Part shown: positions 1-14,800 of the stretch, piece by piece | Position numbering within the stretch: position 1 is the stretch's first letter | Layout: every line of letters begins with the position of its first letter | Source: Dipetalonema caudispina | Lineage: Eukaryota > Nematoda > Chromadorea > Rhabditida > Onchocercidae | NCBI GenBank assembly: GCA_013365325.1 | Contig: JABVXV010000053.1 | Span: forward strand, 124,001-188,000 | Direction: 5' to 3' | DNA length: 64,000 nt | Program-made: the position numbers and the translations under genes | The notes under the pieces: generated by a model | Databases searched by the model: none | Told to the model about the DNA's origin: nothing | Seen by the model: only the letters and a program-made list of their open reading frames with translations

Positions 1-252
1 TCTAATATCGTCAGTTTCAATTGTGATTTATGGCATAATTGCACTAGCAGACATTGCGGATTTCTGAATCTGTTGAAACAGTCTTGATATTTACTAATTG
101 TTTTACGTTTGATACTGGAATTTCACTGTGTTTCACCATCAGATTTATATGCCCACTTTTGAGTTTTAGAAATATTGGGGATTTTGTTGAAGGATGGAAT
201 ATTTTAGGTTGACAATTAAAACATGTGAGAAGTTGACATAGTCTTTTTGCAG

Positions 253-676
253 GACATACTTACCCCATGAGAACGAGTTTTATCGAAATTGGATAAAAAC
301 GAACGACCAATACTTGCCGAATAATTTCAGTCCTGTGGATCCGGCAGAATATTTCCAATGCTTGACGAATTATAAAAGTATCAATAATAAAATGAGACGA
401 AAAAGGAGGCCGAGAAAAAAAATAAATGAGCGTGGTCGAACGTCAACTCCACTTCAACGAGATTCCGATTCGGCATTTTCGCTCTCCCCCGTAATTACCG
501 AAATTTCAAATGGCTTTCATAATAGTCGATCTGGTGACATGTCTCTCGAAGAACCGACCATAGTGAATCGTAATCATACGTATGTCAATATGTTAAACAG
601 CGAAAGCACGCAATTTGAGGACATCACACAAGTTGAAAAGATTTTGCCGACAACGTTAAGTATTACTAATGTTTAA
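253..676 (+). CDS. C-terminal exon of an unrecognised protein with a basic stretch
   Basis: Last exon of a gene that begins left of the window. A 3' splice site (TTTTTGCAG) ends at base 252, and an open frame runs from 254 to a TAA at 674-676, giving about 140 residues. The first part looks folded and conserved (aromatic and proline rich, with NEFYRNWIKTNDQYLP and DPAEYFQCLTNYKS). A strongly basic stretch follows (MRRKRRPRKK), then a Ser/Thr/Asn-rich tail that looks disordered. The basic stretch could be a nuclear localisation signal or a membrane-proximal cytosolic anchor; this is inference. I do not recognise the family. Coding status is supported by the splice acceptor, the frame length and the non-random composition. 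Confidence 0.7.
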
Positions 677-2459
677 ATTATATCTGTATTTCCGTAACAA
701 AATTGTACTTTCTCGAAGTCTTGTGTTGAAAACTAAATATGTGAACATTATTAAAATACTGGTAATTTAAAAGGAATCATGCTCAAAGACATTACAGACT
801 ATCCGAAAACTTTATCGTCTCTTTTTGCACCGATTTTATGGCAGTTCGAAAACATTTAGTAGCATGATTTTTTTTACCCTGGAATGTTTTATGCATTGTT
901 GTTTCAACGCTGAAGATTTCCAATTCCACGTGAGCATAATTCCACTTTTTACTTAAGTGTGTAAAACCTTTTTGAAGATTGTTCTCCTTTTTTCACAGTT
1001 ATTTATTAGGTTTTAACTGGATAAATGGAACTCATGGTTTTAAAGAAACCGAACTCGGTATTTAAAATGCTAAACGGAAAATGACAGATGAAATCAAATT
1101 TGTTGTAAGAGTTAAATTTTTGAATTTAATTCTTTCTTGATAAATTGCTTCTTCTAAACGAGCTCATTTTTTATTGTAATTGCAGCATTTAGTTAAAAAT
1201 CTAAAGGATTCTTAAGCAATAAGATATGGTCTTTTTTTTGGTTGTAATCTGATTACACACTAGTAATCTATATTTCGGGAAAGAATTTACGGTTTTGCCT
1301 CCTCACCATTCTGTTTTAGCCTGCTAATTGCGCTACAAGTTCTCGTTAATCTAACTTTTGCCTACTAACAAGTGATAAAGTTGTCTCTGTTTGATTTGAA
1401 GTTTCCAAGAATATAGGCGCTTTATAGACGAAAATTAACAAAATTTGATGTAGTCAAAACATTTATGCTAAAAAACTTCGTATATCGATCTTTTTGAAGT
1501 GTAATATTCCGTGTAACTTAAATAAAATGTGATACGCTGTACAGGTTAAAGTAAAGAAAACAATAAATTAACTAGTACAAAGCAACCTATTTTAAGCTCC
1601 GTCTGTCTCCCACATTTTTAGATTTAGAACTAGTACCTGCTAGAACAACCGAAAATTTTTTTGCTCATGATTCTTCAGTTTTTTTCTTGTCTCTAGAGTG
1701 TCGGTTGGTTTGTGTATGTTCTTATAATACGCTACTTGAACTTCACTATCAGGTTCAAATCAATCCCTTATTTTTCTTCTGACAATGGTTTTGCATAATT
1801 TTCCATATTCCCTTAATAATTTTAAAACTGTGACTACCACAAGACACCTCCTATTTGAATTTTTCGACTGTATTTTAGTTAGCCTAGTTGGATCATCGGA
1901 GTCAAGATACGTGAAATTCGTAGGTCAGATAATCTGGAAGATATTTGCGAAATAGAACATGGTAAAGTTCACAGGTACAAACGTATGATACTAATTCAAG
2001 GGACATAATTCCTGTCCCGTTTTTAGTTGATCATTTCGAGTATTTTAACAGATCGTTATGAATTCAAGTTATATTTGTGCTAAGATCAGATCGGAAGATA
2101 GTTTAGTTAAATGGTTGGAATAGGAAGTCCTGGATATCTTCTATCCCACTATCACTACCGCTCTTCATCTTCAGTTGGATGAAGAGATCGTGAATTGTTC
2201 AAGACCTAAACTACATCTAGGTTTTGATGAAGAGAAAACGTTAAAATTTTCCGACCGTCGCGTCACTTATAAACTTTGCATCATCTGAACTCTACAAATT
2301 CAATTCATACTGTTATTTGCTTTGTCATTTGTAACTTCGTTTGAAGCATGCGTATAATGCGTTTTTATTCATTGTGGAACATCACGTTGTTTAGGGAAAA
2401 ATTCTTAATGTAAAGAAGTTATTTTTGGTCATTGGACTAATTTTATTGCTATTTCACTT
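677..2459. other. Intergenic gap, no gene seen
   Basis: About 1.8 kb of A+T-rich sequence between the first gene and IPMK. It should hold the 3' UTR of the first gene and the IPMK promoter. I see only a perfect 9-base inverted repeat (CTCTTCATC / GATGAAGAG, 8-base loop) near 2160-2186, with another copy of GATGAAGAG near 2228. No exon-like open frame was found. Confidence 0.6.
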
Positions 2460-4340
2460 ATGGCTGATAAACAAATCAGTACTACAGCAATACAATTGCC
2501 AGCATCATACGAGTGGTACCGAGAGCAAATTGCTGGACATCATCCATCAGTGGTTAAGAACGGCGAACATCAAATTGGTCCGTCTCTTATTTTCATCGGA
2601 TTTCGATGTTCGTGCAGAAATTATAGGATCTTCATTAAAATAATTTCCGGAAGAAACACTGATTTCAGCATAAATTCCAGTTTGGTTACAGGATTTTTTT
2701 TAGGACTTATAAAGGAGGTTGGTAGTGAAACACTGTTAAAACCTGTACAGGAAGGTGTACGAGGAGTATGTGAGGTTTGTTTATTATAATTTCAACAAAT
2801 GATTAAAAGATTACACTCCTAGCAGGGCTTAATCCCTGTTCACTATCATTACTGGGTTTTGTTACTCTGATAAGTCTTTGAATCATTTGTTTACAAATGA
2901 CATCTGATATTTTTCCTGCATCCACAGCGCCAGAAACAGTTCCATATATAGCGCAATTTTTATTTGCCTCGTTCGAAGTAGCAGGTGAGCAAACAAACAT
3001 CCGTATCGTTTTCCCGGGAAATGCAAATCTGTAATCTATCTGTCAAGCAGCAAACGAACGTTTTAGTAAAGAAATAATTTGACTACTTTAACAATTAACA
3101 GTTCCAGGTAGCATTTTATAACAATTTGAATCAACGAAACGATGAAAACGATGTTTTAACGAAATTTGTGGTATTCGTTCCAAAATTCTATGGGTTAAAA
3201 ACTTTACGAGTTGGAGGAAAAGGTGATTAGTTGGTCTTTGATCTCTTTTTCGAGTTGAAGGAACTAAAGAATATCATTTTTAGCTCTTCTAATAGAAAGT
3301 TATAAACTCCCTTTTGTAATGCTGTTATATTTCAGATACGAACACTTAAGATAAAATGATGGCATAAATCTTCCTTTTCTTAATTGGTAGGGAAACACAA
3401 CGGGAGCAGGAGCTGTAAGGATGAGAGAAAGGATAGAAGTTCAAGAATATTTACTCACTTATTAGATCTCTCACCGTTTATCTGCTACCAAGTATGTATA
3501 GTTAGTTGTATGCAAAATTTGAGAAATGGAATTTATCGTTATGGAGGATTTAACATATCGTTATAAGTGTCCGTGTATTATGGATATCAAAATGGGCAAA
3601 GTTACCTATGATCCAAGTGCAACAAAAGCGAAGAGATTATCCGAAGCGGTAAAGTATCCTGAACAAGAAACACTTGGCTTCCGTTTGACTGGTTATCGGG
3701 TATATCTGTGTTATCGTTCATTTGTCATGAATACAGGCATTTCATAATTTGATTTTTCGAATTATAATCTGTTTTTGTACCACAAAAAGTACAGGGATTT
3801 CATATATTTTATATTTCACATTTAGAAATAATAATTCGAAAAATCAGATAATTGATGGTTGAACAAAGGGGAGCTCTTGTGTTCGATGAGTGAGATATTT
3901 TGCTAATCTCGCTTGGCGACCTTTTAATTATGTGCTAATCTCTAAGGACACTCTGTGGGAACTTTACCTCATTGTTTGAGTGGTACAGCTGCTTTTTGTT
4001 AGGAAAGTATGGACAACCTATAATCTGCATTGCTTGGGCAGATCGCTTTCAAGTTGTCCGCACTACTTTTCACTTAAAAACAAATTACGAAAATTTTAGA
4101 TATCGGGAAATTCCAAGGGAGAAACAGGATTTTCGAAATTAATTTCAAAAAAGAAAATTCTTTTGAAATTCCAGACTTCTAATAATCATTATTTCTCTAA
4201 AATCCATACTTGTACTTTTTTTTTTCTTGAGATGCGTTTTGGTTGCAATGAAAATGATTTACGTGTTCGTGATAAACAATGGGGGAGATCCAGAAATTTG
4301 GAAAATATTGTTGACGGTTTGTTCCTTCATAAATATTCTA

Positions 4341-4376
<36 letters not shown>

Positions 4377-5789
4377 GGAAGTTGGTAAACAGCGGTATGA
4401 TTTAAGATGCCAAACCTGTTTTTTGAAGCTAGCCTGAAACGAAATCTTTAAGACTTACATTTTACTGGCAATTTTAAATACAGGCAAATTTCTGCAAATT
4501 TTTGATTTTTTAAAACAATAATAACATATCGAGGTTTGCCTTAATTTTGTAGTTACTTTGTCTTGACAAAAGAATTTTTAAACATAGTGAATGAAAGTTT
4601 GAAACTGGAAGTTAAATGCACAACAGTTGGGATGAGATAATTTATGTAAGAGTGGCAGATGTCGGGGAATTTGAACCTCTTGAACTTTTTAATTGGTATC
4701 CCATTAAGGAGATCTGATTTAAGTGTGCTTGAGAAAATGAATATAGAAAAGTTCAGCTTGGCATAGTGTGTTTGAAAACCATTTGGTCATTATTCAATGA
4801 TAGCTTCTATGGGAAAACCACCCTTTCCCTGTTTTCCTCTCCCGAATAGCTATTGCATCATGAATCGCGCAATCGATACTCGCATTTCCACTTGCTTCGA
4901 TGAACAATCTGATTTATTTGATAAGAGAACTGGAAAGATGGTCATGTCAATAAATAATTTCTTTCTTTCCGAACCAACATAATCGGTGATACATTTCGGG
5001 GGAATTCGCGGAATTCGAAAATTTTCACATGTTGATTTTATTTTTTATTTTATCCATGTAACCAATCAGTCAGCTCATTGTAACACTTATCAAACTATTG
5101 AATGCAGAAGCTTTTTATGTTAACTTCACATGTAAATTCAGTGTGTTTGAAATTTTCCAAGTTCATACTATAAACAAATTTTACAGCCTTTCGTGAGTTT
5201 TTATCTGGAAGGCTCATGGAAAAAAATTTCGTAGCAGAACAGACATTGGAACAATTATATAAGCTTCGAAAATGGTTCAATTCACAACGGGTATTTTATT
5301 TGATGTTCCAAATTTTTACAAGTTTATCTAAAAATAAATAAATTTAATAGCAAATGGTCAGAATCAAGTATCATGGTTCTATGATCTTGGCAGCAAACTT
5401 CCAAGTAATAGCTTTTTGAATCTGAATCATACCAAACACTCGAAATCTTCCTTTCTTTTTTTTTTTTTTTTTTGTTTTGTTCACTTTTTATTCAGGAATG
5501 ATTAAAATATTTAGTAATAAATATCAGAATATAATAAGTTAAAACTATTTCATTTCAGGTTTATCATTTCTATGCTTCATCCATTTTGCTTGCTTATGAA
5601 GCATGTGTGGAACGACCAGCAAACGTTCTTGTTAAATTGATCGATTTCTCTCATGTCTTTCCTGCAAACGGTGCTGTAGATGATAATTATTTGTTTGGCC
5701 TAAACAGTGTGATTAATATAATCGAGAAATATCGGGGTTCATTCGATTCTGTACCATACAGAATAGTCTTGAATTCTGGAATTAATTGA
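2460..5789 (+). CDS. ipmk: Inositol polyphosphate multikinase (IPMK family)
   Basis: Eight exons: 2460-2577, 2704-2774, 3108-3222, 3391-3438, 3524-3699, 4232-4316, 5187-5290, 5559-5789. The phases close to a 315-residue protein. The inositol-kinase signature PxxxDxKxG is present as PCIMDIKMG (Asp138, Lys140). An SSLL-like element (SSIL, 246-249) and the metal/nucleotide-binding IDF motif (LIDFSHVF, Asp268) follow, as in IPMK/IP6K/IP3K enzymes. The N-terminal segment ending in KPVQEGVRG is also typical. The C-terminal half matches IPMK better than IP6K, and the protein is shorter than vertebrate IPMK, which has a long insert. The family phosphorylates InsP3/InsP4, and in some animals PIP2, in nucleus and cytosol. 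The exon 4 donor (GTTCAA) and exon 5 acceptor (TTTGAG) are weak; they were chosen because only they keep the frame across the catalytic motif. Confidence 0.9.
4343..4374. repeat. 32-base T homopolymer in IPMK intron 6
   Basis: An uninterrupted run of 32 T begins 26 bases after the end of IPMK exon 6. It may vary in length between isolates and is prone to sequencing or assembly length error. It does not alter the coding model. Confidence 0.9.
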
Positions 5790-7467
5790 AAGCATCACTT
5801 CTGAATTTTGAGACTAGTGATGATGGTGAGATCCTACATTCTTGTTACTGTTTGTATAGCTCGATGACCTCCAATTTTTATAAATATTCATTCTTTTACT
5901 TTGTGTTACAGCCTAGTTCCTGAGATTTACTTCGATATTCACTGACATCCTTGCCAATAAATGATTATTGAAATTAGTTGGAAACAAATGTATTAATATA
6001 ATGACAAGCATTCTTTGTACAGCGAACAGCGCATTATTCCCCTGATTTTAATAGAGCATTTCATATTAATGTGAACCCATTCTCAGTGAAAAAGAACTTG
6101 GGTTACCACCAAGCTACAATGACATTTTATGAAAATTCGTCTACTGTAATTTATAAATTAAAAGGTCGGTCTGGGGTGCTTTCTGTGTTTTATGTCTTCA
6201 TTTTTCTAATATTGGAGTTTGGACGATTATGGTACCATTTGGCTGTTTTGAATTAAGATATAAATATCCACACGGTTTGAAGTGGTGCAAAGTTAACGCA
6301 ATCTGGTTGAAGTAACTTTTGTCTAATCCTTAGCTTAGCATTCTGCTGTTTAAGAAAAAAGTTCGTTTTTACTAAAAAAGTCAATTGCCGTTAATTTGAC
6401 ATAGTGTAAATGAAATTGCTGCACTTTAGGCAGTGTTCAGAAATTGATGTGTTTGGAAGGGGCAAAGGACAGGAAAGTGGAGAAAGTGAATACCGTGCTA
6501 AAGTTCTTGAAAGCAACCATCTTGGATTGGCTCGGTCATGCTGATCAATTACTAATGGTCAGTCAAAAGATCCTTCCATTTTTCTTCAATAAAGTTTTTC
6601 TCACTAAAAAATGAAGTTTTGACATCGCATTTCAATGAAACAGATTATTCAGGGAGTAATCCAGGAGGCAACTTTTTTGTGATATTGAAATTGTCCCAAC
6701 ATTTTTGTCGCAGAATACAGAAATTAAAACATGGGATACTTGGCTAGTTTTTCGCTTCACTCTTTTGTGAATTAGTACAGTCATGGGAGATCCATGATTA
6801 TGGAGTTTGATTATGAAATGAAAATGTGGATAAAAGGCTCGAGAACCGAGTTTACATGTCATCATCTGTGGAGTGTCTATTGTAATTTTTCGTTGATAAG
6901 CAAATTTCCGAAACTATTTTCTGATAAAATTATGAGAAACAATGTAATCGGAAAAAAACGAAGTCATGGCATTTGAAAGTTAATGGGAATATGGTATTTA
7001 TTTATCAAACTCTTCAAAGTTCAACTGAAATCTTTGCTTCTCGATTCTCGACAACATTATTTAGCTGCAACGCGACGAACAGAACTTGAATGTAAGGCTT
7101 GCGGTGAGTAGCTTTGAGAGTGGCTGTAGTTTTGTGGCGGAGGTTTTCCCGACAGTTTTGAGGGTGTTGTTGTGTGTTCTGGGTCAGGTCAGGAGATTTA
7201 AGCTTTTCGGGCGTTGGGTTCGACTCAAATGCTAATTGTTTTATCGGTTCAAACTGATTGCTAAAATTCGACTTCATTTTTTACCGGGAACATTCTTTTT
7301 CTGCCTTCGTTTTTGATTATCACGAATTTGAGCTGTTTGTACCAATATTACGCTGTATTTAATAAAGAAAGCGATAGTTTTGAAGGTTTCATTCTAGGAT
7401 CCATAATAGTGGCAGAGTGGTACCAGCTACAAGTAATTGGGGCAGAATATTCTGTTCCATTTTTTTA
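5790..7467. other. Intergenic gap between IPMK and MAPKAP kinase
   Basis: About 1.7 kb that should hold the IPMK 3' UTR and the kinase promoter. It contains one coding-like + strand stretch at 6431-6614, described as a finding, and antisense frames that look like chance. Nothing else is supported. Confidence 0.5.
5956..5961 (+). terminator. Candidate polyadenylation signal of IPMK
   Basis: AATAAA lies 167 bases after the IPMK stop codon, which is a plausible 3' UTR length for a nematode. No transcript end can be seen from DNA alone. Confidence 0.45.
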
Positions 7468-10606
<3,139 letters not shown>

Positions 10607-11332
10607 AAAAGAATAGTCCATAATTATGTGAGTCATCTGTTTCCGTCGTTTGCCTTTTTCAAGCGTGCTATCCTCAAAATAGTAGTGTGAATTCCATATT
10701 CTTATTGAATTGGTAAATGTTTCCATTGTAAGTATAATATATTTGTTTCGTTAAGTTTCTTGTAAGCTCGATTTAGAGCCTTTTTTATTTAATGCTATTT
10801 ATAAGTAGCTGTTCTTACAAGGTTGTGAAAAGTGCCTGAAGGAGAATACCCCTGATATGAATGAACAGAAATACATATATAAATGTTTTATCAGGGTTTT
10901 ACTGTACATGTTACCATGTCACTAATTGATTTCTGTTGTTATCAGTTTGTCTCTCTAAATCGTATAGCGACATAATCGTTGTTGTGTGCTTCTATAACTT
11001 TTTATTTTGTTTTGTGATGTAAAATCAGTGATAATATGGGCAATTCTCCAAAGCGGAAACGATGGGTCATTTGATTTTCTTTTTTCTAATTCGCTCAAGT
11101 TTTTCTTAAGTGGATTTGTGAAAGTGTTCAGTGACCCGCATATGGTTTGGTGCTTTCTTGGTAACTCTTCCTAAGTGCATCAGTGCATTGTTTAATGATG
11201 TTATATGCAATGATAGTAGTATATTTGGATTATGTGGCGGCAAGCAATGGTGAAATAATGTGCAATAGATGTTAATATTTGAATTTGGTGAAAGTTGATG
11301 GGGAATAGATGTTTTGCTTATAGCACACATAA
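10607..11332. other. Intergenic gap after the kinase gene
   Basis: About 0.7 kb of A+T-rich sequence with no exon-like frame. It should contain the 3' UTR of the kinase. No canonical AATAAA was found close to the stop. Confidence 0.5.
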
Positions 11333-11572
11333 ATGTCCTCGGCATATACATCTTTACACATCAGTGATACATTTTCGTCAGAGTTTATCTGGAAACTCCT
11401 GCGTACTTGGTCCCGCAATAAACCAACACGGAAGAGCTTTTACCATTTCGGAAAAGTGGTAGGGTGTCGGCTGAAATATGACGGAGAAGTATTCTTCCTG
11501 CAGTTCGCCAATTCTGCACATGTAGTTGCATCATCATCTGATCACTTCTTGTTCCTTCGGAAGACGAGATGA
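11333..11572 (+). CDS. Possible small RRM-like protein upstream of Sec24 (tentative)
   Basis: An ATG-started frame of 79 residues, preceded at 11321-11323 by a splice-acceptor-like TTATAG. The middle reads like the second half of an RNA recognition motif: FGKVVGCRLKYDG (strand 2) followed by EVFFLQFANSAHVVAS, which resembles RNP1 (G-x-x-F-x-x-F with alanines after it). The local base composition is richer in G+C than flanking DNA, as in exons, and the antisense strand is also open, as often happens across real coding sequence. It ends 241 bases before the Sec24 start, so a two-gene operon is conceivable. It could instead be one exon of a longer gene, a pseudogene fragment or chance; frames of this length are expected by chance in this window. 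Confidence 0.35.
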   Translation: MSSAYTSLHISDTFSSEFIWKLLRTWSRNKPTRKSFYHFGKVVGCRLKYDGEVFFLQFANSAHVVASSSDHFLFLRKTR

Positions 11573-11682
11573 TTCGGATGGTCATCATACTATGAATGTG
11601 ACGTACTAGGTATGAGGAGCGGTTCCACTGCATGAAAGAAAAGAATTGCGGGACGTAGTTCGTTTCATAGTGGCATCAGTGT

Positions 11683-11699
11683 AATGCCACGATGGCATT
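11683..11699. repeat. Perfect 7-base inverted repeat
   Basis: AATGCCA-CGA-TGGCATT lies 115 bases upstream of the Sec24 start codon. It could form a short hairpin or be a protein-binding palindrome; function unknown. Confidence 0.6.
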
Positions 11700-11802
11700 G
11701 TTCGGCTTTCAGAAATCGTGAACAAAAGTTTGGTGGGAGAGGCAGGGGTGGTTGTGTTGTTGTGTTTTGTTGGTGGTTTAGCCTGTGTGATTTTTATTTC
11801 GA

Positions 11803-11813
11803 AGTTTTTTCAG
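11803..11813 (+). promoter_or_regulatory. Splice acceptor directly before the Sec24 start codon
   Basis: A T-rich tract ending TTTTTTCAG lies immediately 5' of ATG. In nematodes a spliced leader is often joined this close to the start codon. A cis-spliced 5' exon is the alternative. Confidence 0.5.
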
Positions 11814-14800
11814 ATGTACCGTACAGCAGCACCGCCAGCCTTCATGCCAACGGGACAGCCAGTTGGCGATCATGATGTGAAAGTTGCGCAGATGTCCTAT
11901 CCAGGTGTTCCTTTTATTACTTAGCTCTCACTATTAACTGGGAGAAATGGCATAGATGGGATGTAATAGAACGAGGCTGAGATACCGTGAGATACATTCG
12001 TGTAACATTAAACATAACACACAGAGCTTCACTGATTACTTAGGAAATGTATGTCAAGTCTTGTCAATATTTCATTTATGAGTTTCAGATGCAGTTAATG
12101 CAGGACAAAATTATGTGATGCCGAGCAGTGCCGTTTCCCAGAATGGGCAGATTCCACGGGTATCTCCCATATTTACAAATTTTGTTTATTTACGACATGT
12201 CAGACTTGTTTTTTACTCCTTGTTTAAATTCTTCGAGATTATTTTGAAATTTCGAGTATATCAGAACTTGGTTGCAGGACATGACGCCGCAAAGTGGGAC
12301 AATTTGTGGACGAATTGCTGGGCAGCAAGCATTCCCACCGCAGTTCACTGGAACTTTCGGTTCGTATTGCTGCATTACGTATATAGCGCTTGCTGTTGCG
12401 TGCTTGGACCGAAAATGAAACTGCCGCCGAAATTTTTTTCCCAGTGTTTTACATTTTTAAGCATTTGCAGAAATGAACAATGGTAAAACACCGATTATGA
12501 GTGTGAATGGTGGAACCCATCCCTTCTCTAACCCACCCAGTAACTTCCCGAGTGATGTACGGCAGAATAGTGGTATCCTGTCTAGTCCTCCTCCTACAAG
12601 TTTGTTTTTTGAAATTATTTTCCGAGAAGTCAGCAAAACAGCTCCTTTGTTTTGTCTAGTGGGACTTTTAAATAACTTCAAGGAAAATTCATTTCAGATT
12701 CGCAGCTAATATCATCTAAGGTTTCTATACCTTCTACTATGGTTGCAACTTTGCCGCCCGCTCCAGTCGGAATCGCACCTTCGGCGCAAACTTTTACTGG
12801 AAATATACCTGCAGTACCTGGTGCAGGGGCATTTCCACATATGCTTCCGTCTTCTCACCCGCTTCCACAAATGGTACCTAGTACAGATATTGCACCATCA
12901 ATGCCATCGATGGGAGTCATGCTACCCCCAGATCCATCCATGACTCAACGGTACTTTGGCACTTCCATGCATAATGCTGCACCAGGAATTGCAGGTGAAG
13001 CTGCACCAAAACATCCAACATTTGGTGATCTCCCAGGGCTAGGTAGTTTTCCAAAGCCTGCTGGCAGTAGCGGTCCACAGATGTCCATCCCCCCACAAAT
13101 GCCTGGAGCGTACAGTAGCTCTCCTTCTGGATCTTTCGGCCATCCATCAGTACCTGGCGCACCACCCGTTAATTATGGTACTGGCGGTACTGGCATGGCT
13201 GGACCATCAATGCGTGGAGAAATAATAGGACCACCTGCTGCAGGACTGTATCAGCAGAAACCTCGTTTGGATCCTAATTTGATGCCAAGTGTGGTATGTT
13301 CAGCAAATTTTCTCACTCTTGTAAACTCAGAAAATTTCGTGGAAGAAATTAAGAGATTTTAGAAGTTATGCAAACTGGCACATGTCCTGGAACTTTCATT
13401 CTTTCGTCAAACTTATGATGTAGTTTGAAATTTAGGTTCAAGTAATTGAAGAAGATCGTTCAACAAGGAGTGGGACGTTTCCAACCGGTTATCCTACAGC
13501 TGAACATCCACCACTGACATCAACTGAGTTCATTGCCCAGGATCAGGGTATGGCAGTTTTGAAAAACAGACTAATTAAGAACTAGTGAAGCTTAACTCAC
13601 TGGTAGCTCTCTACAAGTCATTGAGAACTTTTCAGTTGGAGGATTTTGTTGAAAGTTCTTCTTTGTAGAAATGAGTTTGGTTCCTTATCTGCTATGTTCT
13701 ACATCACTTGATAATTCATTATCTTTAATGAGAAAGGAATGAATTTACAGTTTCGAAACACTTATGTGGTCTTTTGAAGATTTCAAAATTGTTCCGTTTA
13801 TTAATTTTCAGGAATTTGTAGTCCGAAATTTATGCGATCTACGCTCTATGTGGCGCCAGCATCTTCTGATATGTTAAAAAGTTCACAGATACCATTTGCA
13901 GTCGCTGTTACTCCATTTGCACGTTTGCATTCAAATGAGGTGTCTTATTATATCATTAGTCTGGCATTTGACCGGTTGATACTACGGGATGAACAGAAAT
14001 TCAAACTGTAGAAGGTCATATGTTTACATTTGTAGTTGGTCTCTTCCAATCGTAATTCTTGCCATGAGATCTTTGAGAAATATGAGTTCCCAACAGCATT
14101 TGATCTTTAGCAAAACACTTTCATAGCCTTAATTGATGTAGTCCTTTTGCAATCACTTGACGTACTTTTCAGTTAGCCGAACACTAAAGCAGTATTTTCT
14201 AAATAAGAGTAAAAATAATTTTCGGTACATGTGAGCATAATTTTGTGGTACAGAAGTTGGTTGAGTTTTTGATATTTCAGGCCATATAAATAATGTGTTT
14301 GTATTTTCACTCGTAGTGAGTAGAAAGTGCAGAAAATATACTAGAACTGTAATTATTCATTTTAAATCAACGAATTTTCTGCAACTAAGCTTTCAGCTTG
14401 TATGCTTCCAATTTCTTTTTTTTTTTCACCGATATATCATGTATGTTTTTTAAAATGTCTTGCAGATGCAACCTCCAATCGTGGATCTTGGAGAATTGGG
14501 TCCCGTGAGATGTCATCGTTGTAAAGCTTACATGTGTCCATTCATGGAATTTCAAGATGGTGGTCGTCGCTTCAAATGCCCGTTTTGCTTTGCATCCACA
14601 GCTGGTGTGTATAGATTGATAGTCGTTTTCCTCCTTCAAAGACCATTCACTTTGAGTTTGCCAGTGATCTTGTGATCTTATTTATTTTGTTTTTAGTGGA
14701 TGACTCATATTTTGCTCACTTGGATCATACCGGGCGCCGCACCGATATTCAGCATCGTCCTGAACAATATCTTGGATCTTATGAACTTGTTGCAACGAAA

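Noticed and set aside
2404..2424. Sequence resembling miR-1 (AATGTAAAGAAGTTAT)
   Set aside because: The 5' seed differs and there is no complementary arm nearby to form a precursor hairpin.
7195..7225. GGGTTCGACTC resembling a tRNA T-loop
   Set aside because: No matching acceptor, D or anticodon stems on either strand.
7014..7277. Antisense frame of 87 codons upstream of the MAPKAP kinase
   Set aside because: It starts with ATG and is Gln/Asn/Thr-rich, but frames this long are expected several times by chance in a window of this size, and no splice-supported partner or family was found.
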